A stretch of DNA of 64,000 bases from Pelagophyceae sp. CCMP2097 (GCA_026770575.1 MU657176.1:331129-395128); one strand, 5' to 3'. Positions 20,185 to 31,733 are shown, numbered from the stretch's first letter. Made by a program: numbers and translations. The notes: generated by a model not told the origin, from the sequence alone.

Positions 20185-21259
20185 TGACGCTGGAAGCGCG
20201 CGTCCGCAAGAACATCGGATCAGACTGAAATCGCACGGGCGTCGTCAGCGTCGAGTCGCGGAACGGGTTGGGCGCCTGCGCGGTCGGCTTACGCCTATCC
20301 GCTCCCGCGTCCGCACGCACCGGGTTGCCGTCGATGTCGACTTCGTCGTAGCACACGTCCACTCGGCAGACCAACTTCTCGTCCGTCGAACCGCCCTGCA
20401 ACAGCGGCGGGCACGCGTGCAGAATGTCGTGCTCGAAGACAAACGCACGCCCGAGCCGCGGCACCGCCTGTAATGCTGTTGCGACGTGTATTGCAAAGGC
20501 ACGGACGCACCGCGACGCCGTGCCTTTCGCAGACCTCTGGCCACGCCGACTCGGCCGGGGGCAGCGTGCCGGGGCTCGGGAGGAGGTGCGTGGCGCAGCC
20601 GATGTAGCCCTCGTTGAGGTAAAGCAGGCACGTGAACATGGACGAGCACGGGTCACAGACTGGAGTGTGCTTGTCGCCTGGGCAGAGCACCGTCGATGCG
20701 CGGGTTCCTTCGAAAAAGGCGCACCGCCGGACGTGTCGGGGTGCGGGTTGACCTCGGCGCCCACGCCGTACCTGCCGCGCAAGGGATCGAACGGGCGTCG
20801 ACGGACGCGAAACGAACTTGATGAATCGGAACGTCGGCGTGATTGCTCGCAGGCCGCATTTCCGGTGCACGGGTGGAAGGTACGGCCGGAGCCGCTCGAA
20901 TATAAGCTGCGAGAGTAACGCGTCGTCGAAGCGCGACCGCTCGCCAAGCTGCAGCGGCGCCATCGGCGACGGCCGCCAGCCGACCTAGGAACGCAGTCGC
21001 CGCGGCGACGCCAGCCCGCGGCCAGCCCGCGGCGACGCGGCGGCATTTTGGCACGACACGGCGCGCCTCGTTTTTTCTTCTTCTTTCTTTTCTCGTCGAC
21101 GGACGCTTTCAAGAGGCGCACCTCTGTGGCTCTTTGGACCATCGCGGCGCACTCGTCCGCCGAGAGCACGCCGTCGACTGTAAACGCCAGCTTGCTGTGC
21201 TCCTGCACCCAGGCGGCAGGCAGCCGCAGCCGCTCGTAGGCCAGCATGGGCGCCGCCAT
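20185..21259 (-). CDS. 2OG-Fe(II) oxygenase, prolyl 4-hydroxylase-like
   Basis: Exon 1 (21259-21122) reads MAAPMLAYERLRLPAAWVQE then FTVDGVLSADECAAMVQRA and ends at GTGCGC. Later exons give QLGERSRFDDALLSQLIFER, ITPTFRFIKYGVGAEVNPHP with the HxD iron motif (HPDT), DKHTPVCDPCSSMFTCLLYL, NEGYIGCATHLLPS, then RAFVFEHDILHACPPLLQGG with the distal His and KLVCRVDVCYDEV with the 2OG-binding basic residue. The enzyme should be an active non-heme iron dioxygenase, protein- or small-molecule-directed. Donors are GTGCGC, GTTCGT and GTCTGC. The C-terminus (PVRFQSDPMFLRTRASS) runs without a stop toward the SDR exon. Confidence 0.78.
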
Positions 21260-21519
21260 CGGGGCGCGGGCCCGCGCGAACTTCTGCCCAACTATCACCG
21301 AAACTACCTCGCACTTTGAGCACAGTGCGACTCCGACGCCCGCGGCCCGCGGCCGCCTCCGCACGACGCCACCTGGCAGAGTAGAGCTGATGCCAGCACC
21401 ACCGGCACGAGCATAAGATCATGTGTCCATATTATTAGATGCATGCAGCCTTCGATGCAGGAGTTGGCGCCGCACGCGTGCGCCGTCGCGGCACGGTAGA
21501 CGGCGGCCCCGCCGGGCGC

Positions 21520-22182
21520 CTAGGCGGCGTCGGGCGCCTTGCCGAGGGACTCTGACGCGGAGCCGTCGTCCTGCCAGCAGTCTTTGCCGCCGTCCAACCA
21601 TCGTCGATCGAGCTTCTTGGAGGAGCACTTGAACGTCGGCTTCCCGAGCTTCAAATTGACGGTGTTGTGCTGGTTGCAGAGCCAAAGCGCGAATTCGACG
21701 CGCGACCCGAGCTTCGGCGGGTCCGCTTTGGTTGTCGCGCGGAAGTCCTCGGCGCAGTGAGCGCAGGGGTACCTATGCACCGTCGAGTCGGACCACCATC
21801 GAGTCGGACGGCGCGTCATCGTGGGGGCGCGGGCGCGTGCAGCGCGGCGAGGCCGCTGATCAAGCCCGCCGCCGCCGTCTTGTCCGCCGGCGTGGGTTCG
21901 TCGGGGTAGTACGCGGCCGTCGTGTGCAGCTGCCGCGCGCATCACCGGCCTCGGGGCGCGGCGTCGAGCAAAGACGCACCAGGCCCCACGTGCTGCGCCC
22001 TAGCTCCTCGCGGAAGAGCGGGCACTCGACCTCCTGCGGGGCGATTCATCATAAAGGTTCGGCGGGGAATGGCGGCGCACCTGGCCGAGTTTGTTCACGC
22101 TTGCGGTGAACATGGACATCTTCGAGTTGCACGCCGGGTTGAAGCAGTCCTTCTTCAGGCCCTCCATGCTGCCCTCCGCCAT
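21520..22182 (-). CDS. ERV1: ERV1/ALR-type FAD-linked sulfhydryl oxidase
   Basis: Mitochondrial intermembrane-space disulfide relay enzyme. Four exons: 22182-22081 (MAEGSMEGLKKDCFNPACNS, with a Cys pair that may be the shuttle disulfide), 22033-21980 (EVECPLFREELGRSTWGL), 21929-21841 (LHTTAAYYPDEPTPADKTAA) and 21772-21520 (YPCAHCAEDFRATTKADPPK, the active-site CxxC; SRVEFALWLCNQHNTVN, the FAD-binding HNxVN; LGKPTFKCSSKK). The layout matches ALR from GRxTWxLLH to KPxFxC. Introns 1 and 2 use GTGCGC and GTGCGT. Intron 3 needs a GC donor (GCACGC at 21840) because the GT-free stretch before it reaches a stop in frame. An ATG at 22317 would lengthen the N-terminus. Confidence 0.92.
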
Positions 22183-22423
22183 CCTGCGTAGGCCTTCTCT
22201 GACGCTCCACGAAATCGAACCCTTCGCCAAATCGTGCGTCTCGGTTCCGTTCAGAGAAGGCCCACTCCCTCGGAAGCAGGCGGCGCAGACGCCTCTGGGA
22301 GCGACGAGTCGGTTCACTCGTCGGTTTGCCGCAGCGCGGCGCCGGGCCCCAGCGGCGCGGCGGTTTGCGGCAGTGAGGTGGGTGCTCGTTCAACAAGTTA
22401 CGGCACACGCCCCGCCGGCCGGG

Positions 22424-23871
22424 CTATTTGAGCTTTTGCAGGATGTGCGCCACCACGTCCTGCAACTGCAGCGCGTCGTCGGCGGAATCGGCGAGGTTCT
22501 TGTCGGCGCGGGCAACGTACTCTGTGATGTCCGCTTTCGCGGCGTCGGGAATGTTCTCGTCGTCGACAATATCGTCGTGCAGCCGCCGCATCGTCGCGAG
22601 CGCGGGAAAGCCTTCGAGCATGATCGTCTCGATGATGGCCGTCGTGCGCTCGAACGACTTTGACCGGATCGCGGCCCAGAGGTCGGATACAAGGCGGGGC
22701 GGGACCTCGCCGCTGACCTCGTCCAGCGCCGCCGCGTCCACGGCGCCGTCCTTGCCGTAGTAGTTCGCACACCTAGCCGCAGCGTACACGGATGAACGGC
22801 GGGCGGCGCGACGCACGACTGGAGCAGCTGGACCGCGCGGCGCATGTCGCCCCGCGAGCCTAAAATAGCGACTTCGGCCGCGGTCGCCGGCGGTGGTATC
22901 TGGGGCACGCGCATTCGAGGATCTTGTCGTAGACCTCTGCGGTGTAGAAGACCTCCTCCTCGCCGGCGATAAACTTGAGCCTCGTCAGCATGGACACGGA
23001 ATCCAACGGCGCGAAGCGGAACTTTGCGCATCGACTGGCCAGGGGCTCGATGATGCGCGAGACGTAGTTGCAGACGAGGCAGAAGCGCGTGGAAGACGCA
23101 AACGTCTCGATGGTGCGGCGCAGCGCGCCCTGCGCCTCGCGCGTCATCGTGTCCGCCTCGTCGAGGATCACCTACGAGCGCGGCCACGCGTCGGCGAGAC
23201 CGGACGGCGTGCACGCGTCGCCACGGCCACGCACGATCTTGAACGGCGGCGACGGGTAGCCCGCGTACGTCACGTTGCCGACCTACACGAGACCGTCGAA
23301 GACGCTGCGGCCACAAAAGAGCGGGCTTACGGTGCGCTGCGCGAACTTTTTGACCTTTTCTCGCACGACCTGGGGACGCGCCGTCTATAATGGCGCGATG
23401 GTCGTCGACGGCGCCCACCTTGATGCCGCGCTCGTCCGACGCGTTCATCTCGAGCACGCGGTCGCGCCACACCTCTGGCGCGTAGAGCATGCGCGTCAGC
23501 GCCAGGATCCTGGAGAGGCGCGCGTCGGTCTCGTGGTTTCTGGACAAAGGTCGGCGCATGGCGTCGGGATAAAGGTCGGTTGGCTCACGTCGACGTCTTG
23601 CCCGTGCCCGGCGGCCCGTAGAAGAGCAGGTGCGGCAGCGAACCCTGCTCGATGGCGCCGAGCAGCGACCGCACGATCTACGCGCATCCCGTCGCGCCGG
23701 AGCGCCGCGCGCTCTCGCACGCACCTCTTCTTGAGCCGCGACGTCCTTGACGTCCTTGGGACGGTACTTTTCCACCCACGGGATGGCCTTGCTCTGCACC
23801 GGCGCCTCGGCGTGCATCATGTCGTCGTCGTCGTCGTCCACCATCTCCGTCGTCGTCCCGTCGTCCGCCAT
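22424..23871 (-). CDS. RFC4: Replication factor C small subunit (RFC4-like)
   Basis: Clamp-loader AAA+ ATPase that places PCNA on DNA. Acidic start [20 protein letters not shown], then [35 protein letters not shown] (Walker A), [33 protein letters not shown] (Walker B/DEAD), [19 protein letters not shown] (SRC arginine finger) and [14 protein letters not shown] (sensor 2). The C-terminal collar reads [16 protein letters not shown] and [15 protein letters not shown]. About eight short exons. Donors include GTGCGT three times, GTAAGC and GTGGGC. One intron (22912-22860) keeps frame only with a GC donor (GCGCGT). The collar resembles human RFC4 most; other small subunits cannot be fully excluded. 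Confidence 0.9.
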
Positions 23872-24041
23872 TTCGTCCGCGGGAACGCGACCGAGCTTTT
23901 TGAATTTTAGAGTTCTAACCAGGCGCCTTTCAAATCCTCCGTCTTTCGGCGATCCCCCGGCGTCCAGGAGCAGGGCTCCTGCTGCGAGCCAGCCGACGCC
24001 GCGACCGCTCCCCGGGCACGGCGCGCGCCGGCAGTCCAGGC

Positions 24042-25982
24042 ATGGGCAGCGACCGGCCCGGCCGCGGCGTCGCGGCGGGGTGGCTGGACTGCCTGTTCGA
24101 CAACCGGAACTACGTCATGGTCCATTACTGTCAGCTCGCATGCCTCAATGGTTTTGAATGGTGTATGCTCGGCCTCGGGCCCTGCCTCATTTTGACGGTC
24201 ATGGGCCTCGCCACCACGGAGACGTACTGGGCCCTCGTCTACCTCTTGCCTTTGGGCGGCGTCGAGCCGGGCACCGCGCGCTACGCGGCGCATTGCGTCT
24301 GGGTCGCGTGAGTCGACGCACGCCCCCAGAGCAATTCGGAGCGCCTTCGTAGCTTCCTGCTCGTGAATTGTATGTTCAACTACTTTTCGTGCGTCTTTAC
24401 CAACCCGGGCAAGCCCGGGTCGGACGTCTATCGAGAACTCGTATACGACGCGCGTACAAGGCCGGCGTCCTGCGGGCTCGAATCCGAGCGTGCCGCACCG
24501 CGCAAACACAGGCGAGACGGGCGTCGTCTCGTCGCTGGACTGGGACGACTACGCGCGCATCTACGGCGGCGACGCCAAAGAAGGCGCGCTGCTGCAGCGG
24601 ACCAGGCTCGCCGACCGCGCGCGCTTCCAAGGCAGCAACCGCGACGTTGCAACGCCGCGCCGCGTCGCTGCCCTGCTGCGGGGCGCCACCGCCACAAAGG
24701 ACACCGCAGTCTTTCTAGGTCCGTATGTCCAAGCTCAGCACCGCGTCGTGAGTTCGCCCGCGTGGACGCGCCCCGCATCCGCATGAGGCCCGCGACGTAG
24801 GTGGGTCGATCGCGGGCCCTACGAGTGGGGCTACTGCAAGCGGTCGTACGCGCCTAAGGTCCGTCTCCTGGGACGCGCCAATCGTCGCCATTCGTCGGCA
24901 GTCTCCTATTCACATGGCGACGATTCGGATGCCACCCGGGAGGCCGCTCTGTAGGCGCCGCGGTCGCACTACGACCACGTGACGAAGAGTCTGGTGCTGA
25001 ACATGGACCATTATTGCCCCTGGATGTTCAACGTCGTCGGTGAGCCGGGGTGAAACGGCCTCTAGTGCAGATCTTGGTGGTAGTAGCAAATATTCAAGGT
25101 TTTGCGAACTACCGCTACTTCATCCTCTTCCTCCTCTGGATCTGCGTCGCATGCCTCTACGGCATCGGCATCACGCTCGTGCCCTTTCTCAAGCTTGTCG
25201 TCCGCAAGGACCGCGCCTTCCGTGAGCACCGCAAAGCCGAGAGGACCTCAGGCTGGGAGCGCCCGCGGGAGGCCTGCAGGCCGGGAGCGCCCGCGGGAGA
25301 GCGCCGTGCCGGCACGCGCCTCGCTCCGACGCGAGCGACAGGCCTCGGCAGCGAGGCGCGCACGGCCGTGTCGTTTACGTTCGTGCTCGCGTGCGTCACT
25401 TTTTTCGACCGAGGGGCGATTTTCCTCGCGGCATCCTTGCGACGCCGCGTCCCACAGGCTCTCCATCGGCATCGCCGTCGCGGTGCGCGCCGCGCGCGCC
25501 TCTGAGCTGGACATACCGTATAGGGTCTTTGAGGGAATGCCGTAGGTGCTCTTCATCTGGCACGTCTACCTCGTTATGACGGCGCAGACGACCATCGAAT
25601 TCTACGGTGCGCCCCCTGTAAACGTCGAAAGGCCGCTTCCGGCCGTCGCGTGCCGACGTCGACGGGCCTTAGGAAATTACACGCTCTCCGTGCGCGCGAA
25701 AGCCCGCGGCAGGCGCTTCCGTGAGTCGCCGGCCGCGCCTGCGGTGTCGAGCGCCCGTGTAGGCAACCCGTACGACCGCGGTGGCGTGCTGAACTGGCAG
25801 CTCGTCTTCGGGCCCGGCCACCCGCTCCTCGTGCGTCGCGGCGACCCCCGCCAGAGGCGCGACCCCAATGCGGACTCTTATCAGCGCCCTGCGCGCAGGC
25901 CATCCTGCCGAGCCGGAGACCGCCGCCGGCGGCGCCGTGGCCCGAGCCGGCGAAAGCGTACTCGCAGCTTGAGGTCGTGTAA
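24042..25982 (+). CDS. DHHC-family protein acyltransferase with a degenerate zinc finger
   Basis: Membrane S-acyltransferase. Exon 1 starts MGSDRPGRGVAAGWLDCLFD and holds two TM segments (MLGLGPCLILTVMGLATT and TYWALVYLLPL). Exon 2 gives FLLVNCMFNYFSCVFTNPGK. Downstream exons give WGYCKRSYAPKAPRSHYDHV, LVLNMDHYCPWMFNVVGFAN (catalytic DHYC), a TM block YFILFLLWICVACLYGIGI, FVLACVTFF, HVYLVMTAQTTIEFYG (TTxE motif), NPYDRGGVLNWQLVFGPGHP and a tail AILPSRRPPPAAPWPEP ending at 25982. The DHYC Cys, TTxE and NPYD motifs are intact, but most zinc-ligand Cys of the cysteine-rich domain are replaced. Introns use GTGAGT, GTCCGT, GTGAGC and GTGCGT. Confidence 0.82.
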
Positions 25983-26386
25983 GGCATCCGCGGCTCGATG
26001 CGAGGCGTTCGCGCAGCGACGGCGACGAGCCGCCTTGCGACCGGCAGCCACCGCCGTCGCACAGGCCTTGGGAGGCGCAAAGTCTTTCGCCGCGCAGGCG
26101 CTACGTGCTCACTAAAGGCTGCACACGCGAGATCGAACCGTGCAGGAATGCCTCGGAGCTCGCATACTCTTAACACCACCCGTTGGAAACACAGTAGCAC
26201 CGAAGCGGGACCACTGTCTCTCCACCGGTCCACTGGAGTGTCAACACCTTCCTGGGATTATTTACCTCGATCACTTTCTCCTCACTAACTCCATGCCATC
26301 CCACTGGCGCACGGGGTCAGTTGATCGCCGAAAATTTGAAGCTCGCGTCGCGTCGAAGGCCTTCGCCGGCGTCGGAGCTCGGGAGC
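25983..26386. other. Intergenic, nothing seen
   Basis: Gap between two same-strand genes. Its first half is GC-rich without a coding pattern. The second half (about 26150-26330) is closer to even base composition and should hold the promoter of the NSE1 gene. Confidence 0.4.
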
Positions 26387-27412
26387 ATGGCTTCGGGGAT
26401 GCAGACGTTCCTCCAGGTCCTCGCGGTGCGTCGCGTCCACCGCGCGCGCAGGAAGCCTCGGTCTCTGCGCGGCCGGATGCGGTTTCTGGGTCGCCTCGGA
26501 ATCGGTTTCTGGGTTATCCTGCGCGTGCGGATTAGGACCGCAAGGCTTTAACGGAGAAGGAGTGCGAGGACGTGATCAGCCGCATCTCGGCGTCTGATCT
26601 CCCCATGGGCAACGGCAAGGCCGACGTGATCATCAAAAGTATCAACACCAAGCTGCGCTTCATGGACCTCGAGATCCGCGGGTGCGGCCCAACGCGCTCG
26701 CCGCCCCGAAAGACGCGCGGGCGCTAGGTACCACCTCCCCAACAAAGAGAAGATGGTCGTGCGTCGCATCGCCGTCGACGTCGCCGCAAGCCGCCGCCGC
26801 AAGCCGACAGTAGGCGCTCATCAACCTTGTCGAGGACGACGTATCGAAGATGGAAGGCTCGCAGCTCTCGCCGGCAGAGGTGCGCGCCTGCGTCGGTCGG
26901 TGTCGCCACGGCGACTCGAAAAAAATGCGCGCGCCGCCGACGGCGTCTCATAATATGTTGCAAAAGGTCGAAGTCTTCAAGAAGATCCTCGACGTCATCT
27001 CAAAGGGCGACGACTTTACGGCGTCGTCCTCCGAGCTCAGCGACAAGCTCCGGAGTAAACGCCGGCGTCCCGCCAGGCCGCGGGAACAAAGGACCGCGGA
27101 AACAAAGGACCGCGCTGCACCGACCACTCTAGGTGAAGCCAAGATGACGGCGGTGCGTCGTCGTCCGCCGCCCGACAATCGCTCCCGGGGCGCGCATCGT
27201 GGCGGCGGGTCGTCGGGTCGTCGTCGCCTCCGCAACGCGCGGCGACGCTTTTTGCGTAGGGTCTCTTCGGCGCGTTTGTGCAGACGCTCGTGGACAAGCG
27301 CTGGCTCGACAAAACGGGTTCCGAGGTCTCGTACGGCCCGAGGACGTACCTCGAGCTCGCGGACCAGCTCCGGGCGCTCAACGTCACCGTCCCGCAAATG
27401 GTAGTCTACTAG
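26387..27412 (+). CDS. NSE1: NSE1-like subunit of the SMC5/6 complex, without RING
   Basis: NSE1 pairs with the NSE3/4 winged-helix proteins in the SMC5/6 DNA-repair complex. Seven or so exons splice in frame: MASGMQTFLQVLA, DRKALTEKECEDVISRIS, IIKSINTKLRFMDLEIRGYH, LINLVEDDVSKMEGSQLSPA, EVFKKILDVISKGDD, GLFGAFVQTLVDKRWLDK, then YGPRTYLELADQLRAL. These correspond to the NSE1 winged-helix region in order. Every intron begins GTGCG or GTAAA and ends TAG or AAG before G. The protein stops at VPQMVVY (27412), about where the family's C-terminal zinc RING should begin, and no Cys/His cluster follows before the next gene. About 195 aa versus about 260 in animals. Confidence 0.78.
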
Positions 27413-27705
27413 AGCGCAAAACGCCGCGTGGATTGTGAATGTGAAGCGCGGTAAGGCATACGCCGTCGTTGGAAAAGAAAGAGGTCTAGGCCCGCATAAC
27501 CGGGTACCGGACGACACGTGACGTCACGTAGAAACACCTACCACTCGCCAAAATTTATCGTCGGAGATCATGTAGGGATCCCTATATTCGAATATTACTG
27601 TGTGCTTCCAAAGACTGAGGTTTGACTCGAGAACGATCCTGTCGTGATCGGGTCCCGTGCCACTCCCTTTCGCGCCGCGCCGGGTCGGGCGGTCCTCGCC
27701 CGACG

Positions 27706-29584
27706 ATGCGCATGCAGAGCATATGGGCACCGGCAGAAGACTCGCGCGAGGAGCTCCTGGCTCCGGCGGAGGAGATCCCGTCGGTCTCGTTTGATTCGAG
27801 CCCGCCTCGCGCGTCGGCCGACGATCCGACGTACGTTTGCGATTCGGTCCACGCAAGCGTTTCAAAACCCGTTTGTAAGATGAACGACGATGCCGTCGTA
27901 GGGACCTCGACGAGGCCATCGACGCGGCGGCCGCGGCCGTCGACGAGCTGCGCCACGTCAGCGAGCAAGGTCCGCGCCCGCGGCACTCACGAGTGACGCT
28001 TCGCGAGAGATCCACTCGTCCGACGACCGAGGGCGGCGCCTCGCCGCCTCTGCGTCTTTGGCGCGACCTTGTTGCGCGCGTAGGGCTGGGCTGGGTGCGC
28101 GTTTTGATGGCGTACCTGGGCTGCGTCTCGCTGGCCGTGCTGCCCGTCGTGGGCGTGCTGAACTGGGTCTTGGTCGAGTCGCGGCGCGGCAACCTGGAGC
28201 GCGACTGGTGGAAATGTATGATACATGATGACTTGGAACTCCACGCCATCCAGTCCGACCAGGCCCAGGCCACGCCCGTCGTCGTCGCTGCCGTGCTCGT
28301 CCAGTCGACGCTCCTCGTGCGTGCAAGCAGCGGGTCGAGAAAACGTCTGGGTCGTACGACGCCGCCGACGTCGCAAACTAGGCGTGGGTGACGGTGATCA
28401 CGTACCAGCGCGCGTGTATCCGCATGGAATGGATCTCTTCCAACATTTTATCATGCGGTTTCACGACGTTTATGATCCTGCTGCCGCCGTACTCCCCCGC
28501 GTGGCCCGCGCCCACATCTCTCCCGACGGCCGTCCTGCCTTTATTCTTCTACATACGGCGAAGCATGTACGACTCGGTGCCAAAGCCCAACGAGTGCGCC
28601 ACGGCCGTTTCGTTCCTGAAGGGCTGCGAGGCTTTGATGGTGCTGCTTTTGCTCAGCAACTTAGCCGTCATGGCCCTCGTTGTCCGCGTCGACATCCAAA
28701 GGCGCAGGGCCATTGCCGCCGACGAGGCCCTCGCGCTGCGCGAGGACGCCGCGCGCGACGGCGACGCAGAGGCCCCGCGCGGCCGGCGCCTCGCGCACCG
28801 CCTCCTCTGCTGCAAGGCAGGGCCGCGCATCGTCTTTGTGGGGTGGCTCGTCGTATTGGCCTCGGTTGCCTCGGCGGTGGCGCACGGGTCGCTGGAGGTG
28901 ATTTGCCAGAGGGCTTTTGACAAGTTCGCCCGGCCGCGGCCGCACGCGTTCGGAGGCGGCACGACGTACGTCGCCAAGGAGCCGGGCCTAGCCCTCGCGG
29001 GCGCGGCGTCCATCTTCTCTTTCGTCATGGTCCTGCGCGGCCTCGCCGCCGACGACCTGGCGAACTTTCGCATCGCGACGCTTTTGGGTGTGGCGGCGCT
29101 CTTCGTCGCCGTGCCGACGTTCGCCGCGTCGGCGCACTTGGCCACGCAAAACGGCCTGTGGTGCTTCTGGAAACGGCAGGCCTGCGTCGACGGCTACGTT
29201 TTGGGCCGCGGCCGAGAGGTCTACGGCTTCCCCGACGCAATACGCGCGGGGCACGTCTGCGACTGCCTCTTTGCGAGTCTGTACGCGTCGACGCTCCACA
29301 CTCTTGCCACGTTCGCGCTCACCGTCGCCGCCGCGCGGACGTTCACCGCCAACGACGAGCCCCTCGACGCTGTCGTCATGCCATCGCGCGCCCCGCTTTC
29401 GCCACGCCGGCGGCCCGCAAGGGCCGCGAGAGCCGACGACGCGACCGGATTCGAGTACGACCTCGCCGGCGCACGCTCCGACGACGACGACGACCACCGG
29501 CCCGGCCGCGAGCCGCGCAGGTCGCTGCAGTCGTTTGGCGGCGCCAGCAGGCCACCGGCGCAGCTCCGGCGCTCCCTCACCTGA
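27706..29584 (+). CDS. Multi-pass membrane protein of unknown function
   Basis: An ATG at 27706 opens an acidic cytoplasmic N-terminus (MRMQSIWAPAEDSREELLAP). A GTACGT...TAG intron joins ADDPT to DLDEAIDAAAAAVDELRHV, a short helix. A second intron leads to GLGWVRVLMAYLGCVSLAVL, the first TM helix. A GTGCGT...TAG intron near 28319-28381 joins VLVQSTLL to AWVTVITYQRACIRM. At least six more hydrophobic segments follow (GCEALMVLLLLSNLAVMAL, IVFVGWLVVLASVASAV, ATLLGVAALFVAVPTFAA, YASTLHTLATFALTVAA). The Arg/Ser-rich tail ends at 29584. Roughly 540 aa. No transporter or receptor signature is recognised. Confidence 0.6.
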
Positions 29585-29853
29585 CGGCCTCCCGAACTCG
29601 ACTTCAAAAGACACCCTTCGCGCGCCCCTGGGCTCGCCGGCTGGGTCGGAGGTTCGACGGGAGCTGCGTGGGTGCGTGGCCAAGGGTCGACTAGGTCGTG
29701 GGACCGGGTCCGGCGGGTCGACCCGCAGCCGTCGCATAACGGCGTTAATCTTTAGCGACTACAGAAACGCACCGGGCCCCCGCGCGCGCGTGCGCGACCG
29801 AGTGTGTCTTCTTCTTCTATTATGCACTCCACTGTGTCGGCGCGGATGTCTTC

Positions 29854-31518
29854 GTGAGTGCGGCGCTGGCCCCTTTGGTCGGTTCCTTGCGAGGAGCCCT
29901 CTCGCTCCAGAGCATGGAGAACTGGGCGGTCCGCTCGCTCGAGTCTTCTGCCTATTCCGACGGCCCGGTGCGCTCGCTCGAGTCTGCGTATTCCGACGGC
30001 CCGGTGCGGTCGCTCGAGTCTACCTATTCCGAGGGCCCCGACGCGGTGGACGTCGACGGCGCTTTGGCGCGCAAGTACGAGCTGAGCGGCCGGTGCGGCG
30101 GGCGCGGCCACGTCGTCGTATTTAAAGCGTTCGAGCGCGAGCGGCGGCGGTTCGTGGCTCTAAAGCTCTCGCGCGGCGCTTTCGGCGACGGCGCGGCGGC
30201 GGTGCGCGCGTACCGAGAAGTCGTCCACCTCCAGCATTTGTGCGGCCACCCGAACGTCGCTCGGCTGCGCGAGGTGCACGTCTGCGACAACGGCCGCGAT
30301 CTCTGCCTCACTTTAGACTTCGCGCCGGCGGACCTGCGTGCCTGCATCAACGCGGGCCGCCTCGGCCCGGCGCAGCGCGCGTACGTGGCCATGCAGCTCC
30401 TCTGCGCGCTGGAGCACGTGCACGCGGCGCGCGTCGCGCACCGCGACGTCCAACCGGCCAACGTCCTCCTGGACGACGACTGCCGCGCCAAACTTTCAGA
30501 CTTCTGCTCTTCGCGCTTTGTCGGCGAAGCCTCGCGGTCGGCCACGGGCGCCGATGAGAGACGAAGACTCACGGACGACGTCGGCGGCCTCTGGTACCGT
30601 CCTTACGATTCACTCTTGGGCTCCGACGCTGCGGGCGGCTGCGCCGCAGACTTGTGGGCTTGTGGGTGTTGCATCGTGGAAATGGAGACGCAGGCGCCGT
30701 TGTTCCCAGGCGCCACGCGGTGCGACACTTTGTCTTTGCAGTACGCCGCTTTGGGCGCACCAAACGAAGAAGAGCTGCGGCAGCTTAAATGCGGACCGAC
30801 GCAGCTCGACGCGCTCGCCAAGGCCGCCGCCCTCGACGCATCGAGGCGCGCCGCCGGCCTGCGCGACGAGTCGCCCAACTTCTTCGAGCGCATCGAAGAA
30901 GCGCACCGTCTCCGTGAGAGGCTCGCCAAGACGCCGAAAAGGCCCTGCGCCGGCATCGCGGCCGCGCGGGACGGCCTGCTGGACTACGACACTCAAGTGC
31001 GAGAGGCCGAGCGGCGCGCCCACGTCGCCGACCTGGCCGCGCTGCTCGTGAACATCGTGCCCGTTGAGAGGTCAGACGCGACAACAGCGCTGCGGCATCC
31101 CCTCTTCGCCGCATCCGACGGCGTCAGGCGGGAAACCGGGCGCACACGGATCCGGCAGAGGCGATGGGGGGTGATTCCGTAGCCTGGACGACCATTCATC
31201 ACATCGCGCCGCCAGGCCTTTGCCGCGGAGCTCGCGGGCCGCCCGCGCTTCGCCGGCGGCGCGCTGCACGAGGCGCTCGGCGGCGGCCTGCTCCTCGACG
31301 GCAACGCGCGGCAGCCGCCGGCGTTCTACCGCGACCGCCTCGCGGATGCCGTCGACCGCCAAAAGGGCTCCGAGGCCATGCACCTCCGCGCGCCACCGCG
31401 CGACGCGCCAAAGTTCGACCAGCGGCGAGCACCAAAGGGGCCCCGCGCCAAGCGGGGCGACCCGCCCGCCCGCGACGCTGCGCGGAGGCAAAAGCCAGAC
31501 GCGACGAGCTACATGTGA
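29854..31518 (+). CDS. CMGC-like protein kinase with an atypical active site
   Basis: Start MSAALAPLVGSLRGALSLQS, then three tandem copies of a 12-13-residue motif (VRSLESAYSDGP) rich in Ser/Tyr and Asp. The kinase domain follows: VALKLSRG with the Lys, HPNVARLREVHVC, HRDVQPANVLLDDDC (catalytic Asp, but VQ in place of LK), SDFCSSR in place of DFG, GGLWYRPYDSLLG in place of the WYRAPE segment, ADLWACGCCIVEM, then PLFPGATRCDTLSLQYAALG and APNEEEL, as in CDK/MAPK relatives. A GTCAGG...CCAG intron near 31125-31222 joins HPLFAASDG to AFAAELAGRPRFAGG; the basic tail ends at 31518. Key Lys and Asp remain, so activity is possible. Confidence 0.75.
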
Positions 31519-31733
31519 CGCCTGTGTGTGTGATGGCTTTTGAGCCCTTTGAAGCATGACAAGTATGCCAGACGCATGAAGCGCACGTGGTGTCGAAAGG
31601 ACCACGGTAACCCGGCACCGCGTTCGCGAAGAGCTTGCTTAAGCTTCGCCGCCCGCTCAGGCTTTAAAACCGTTGCTTCGCCGAAACTCGGCAGTTCGTC
31701 GACGCCGCGCCGCGCGGACGCCCGCGCCGCATC

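Noticed and set aside
26110..26180. A GTTCGATC-like string on the minus strand, resembling a tRNA T-loop
   Set aside because: The flanking bases form only a 6-bp hairpin (CTGCAC/GTGCAG). No acceptor stem, D-arm or anticodon arm can be drawn.
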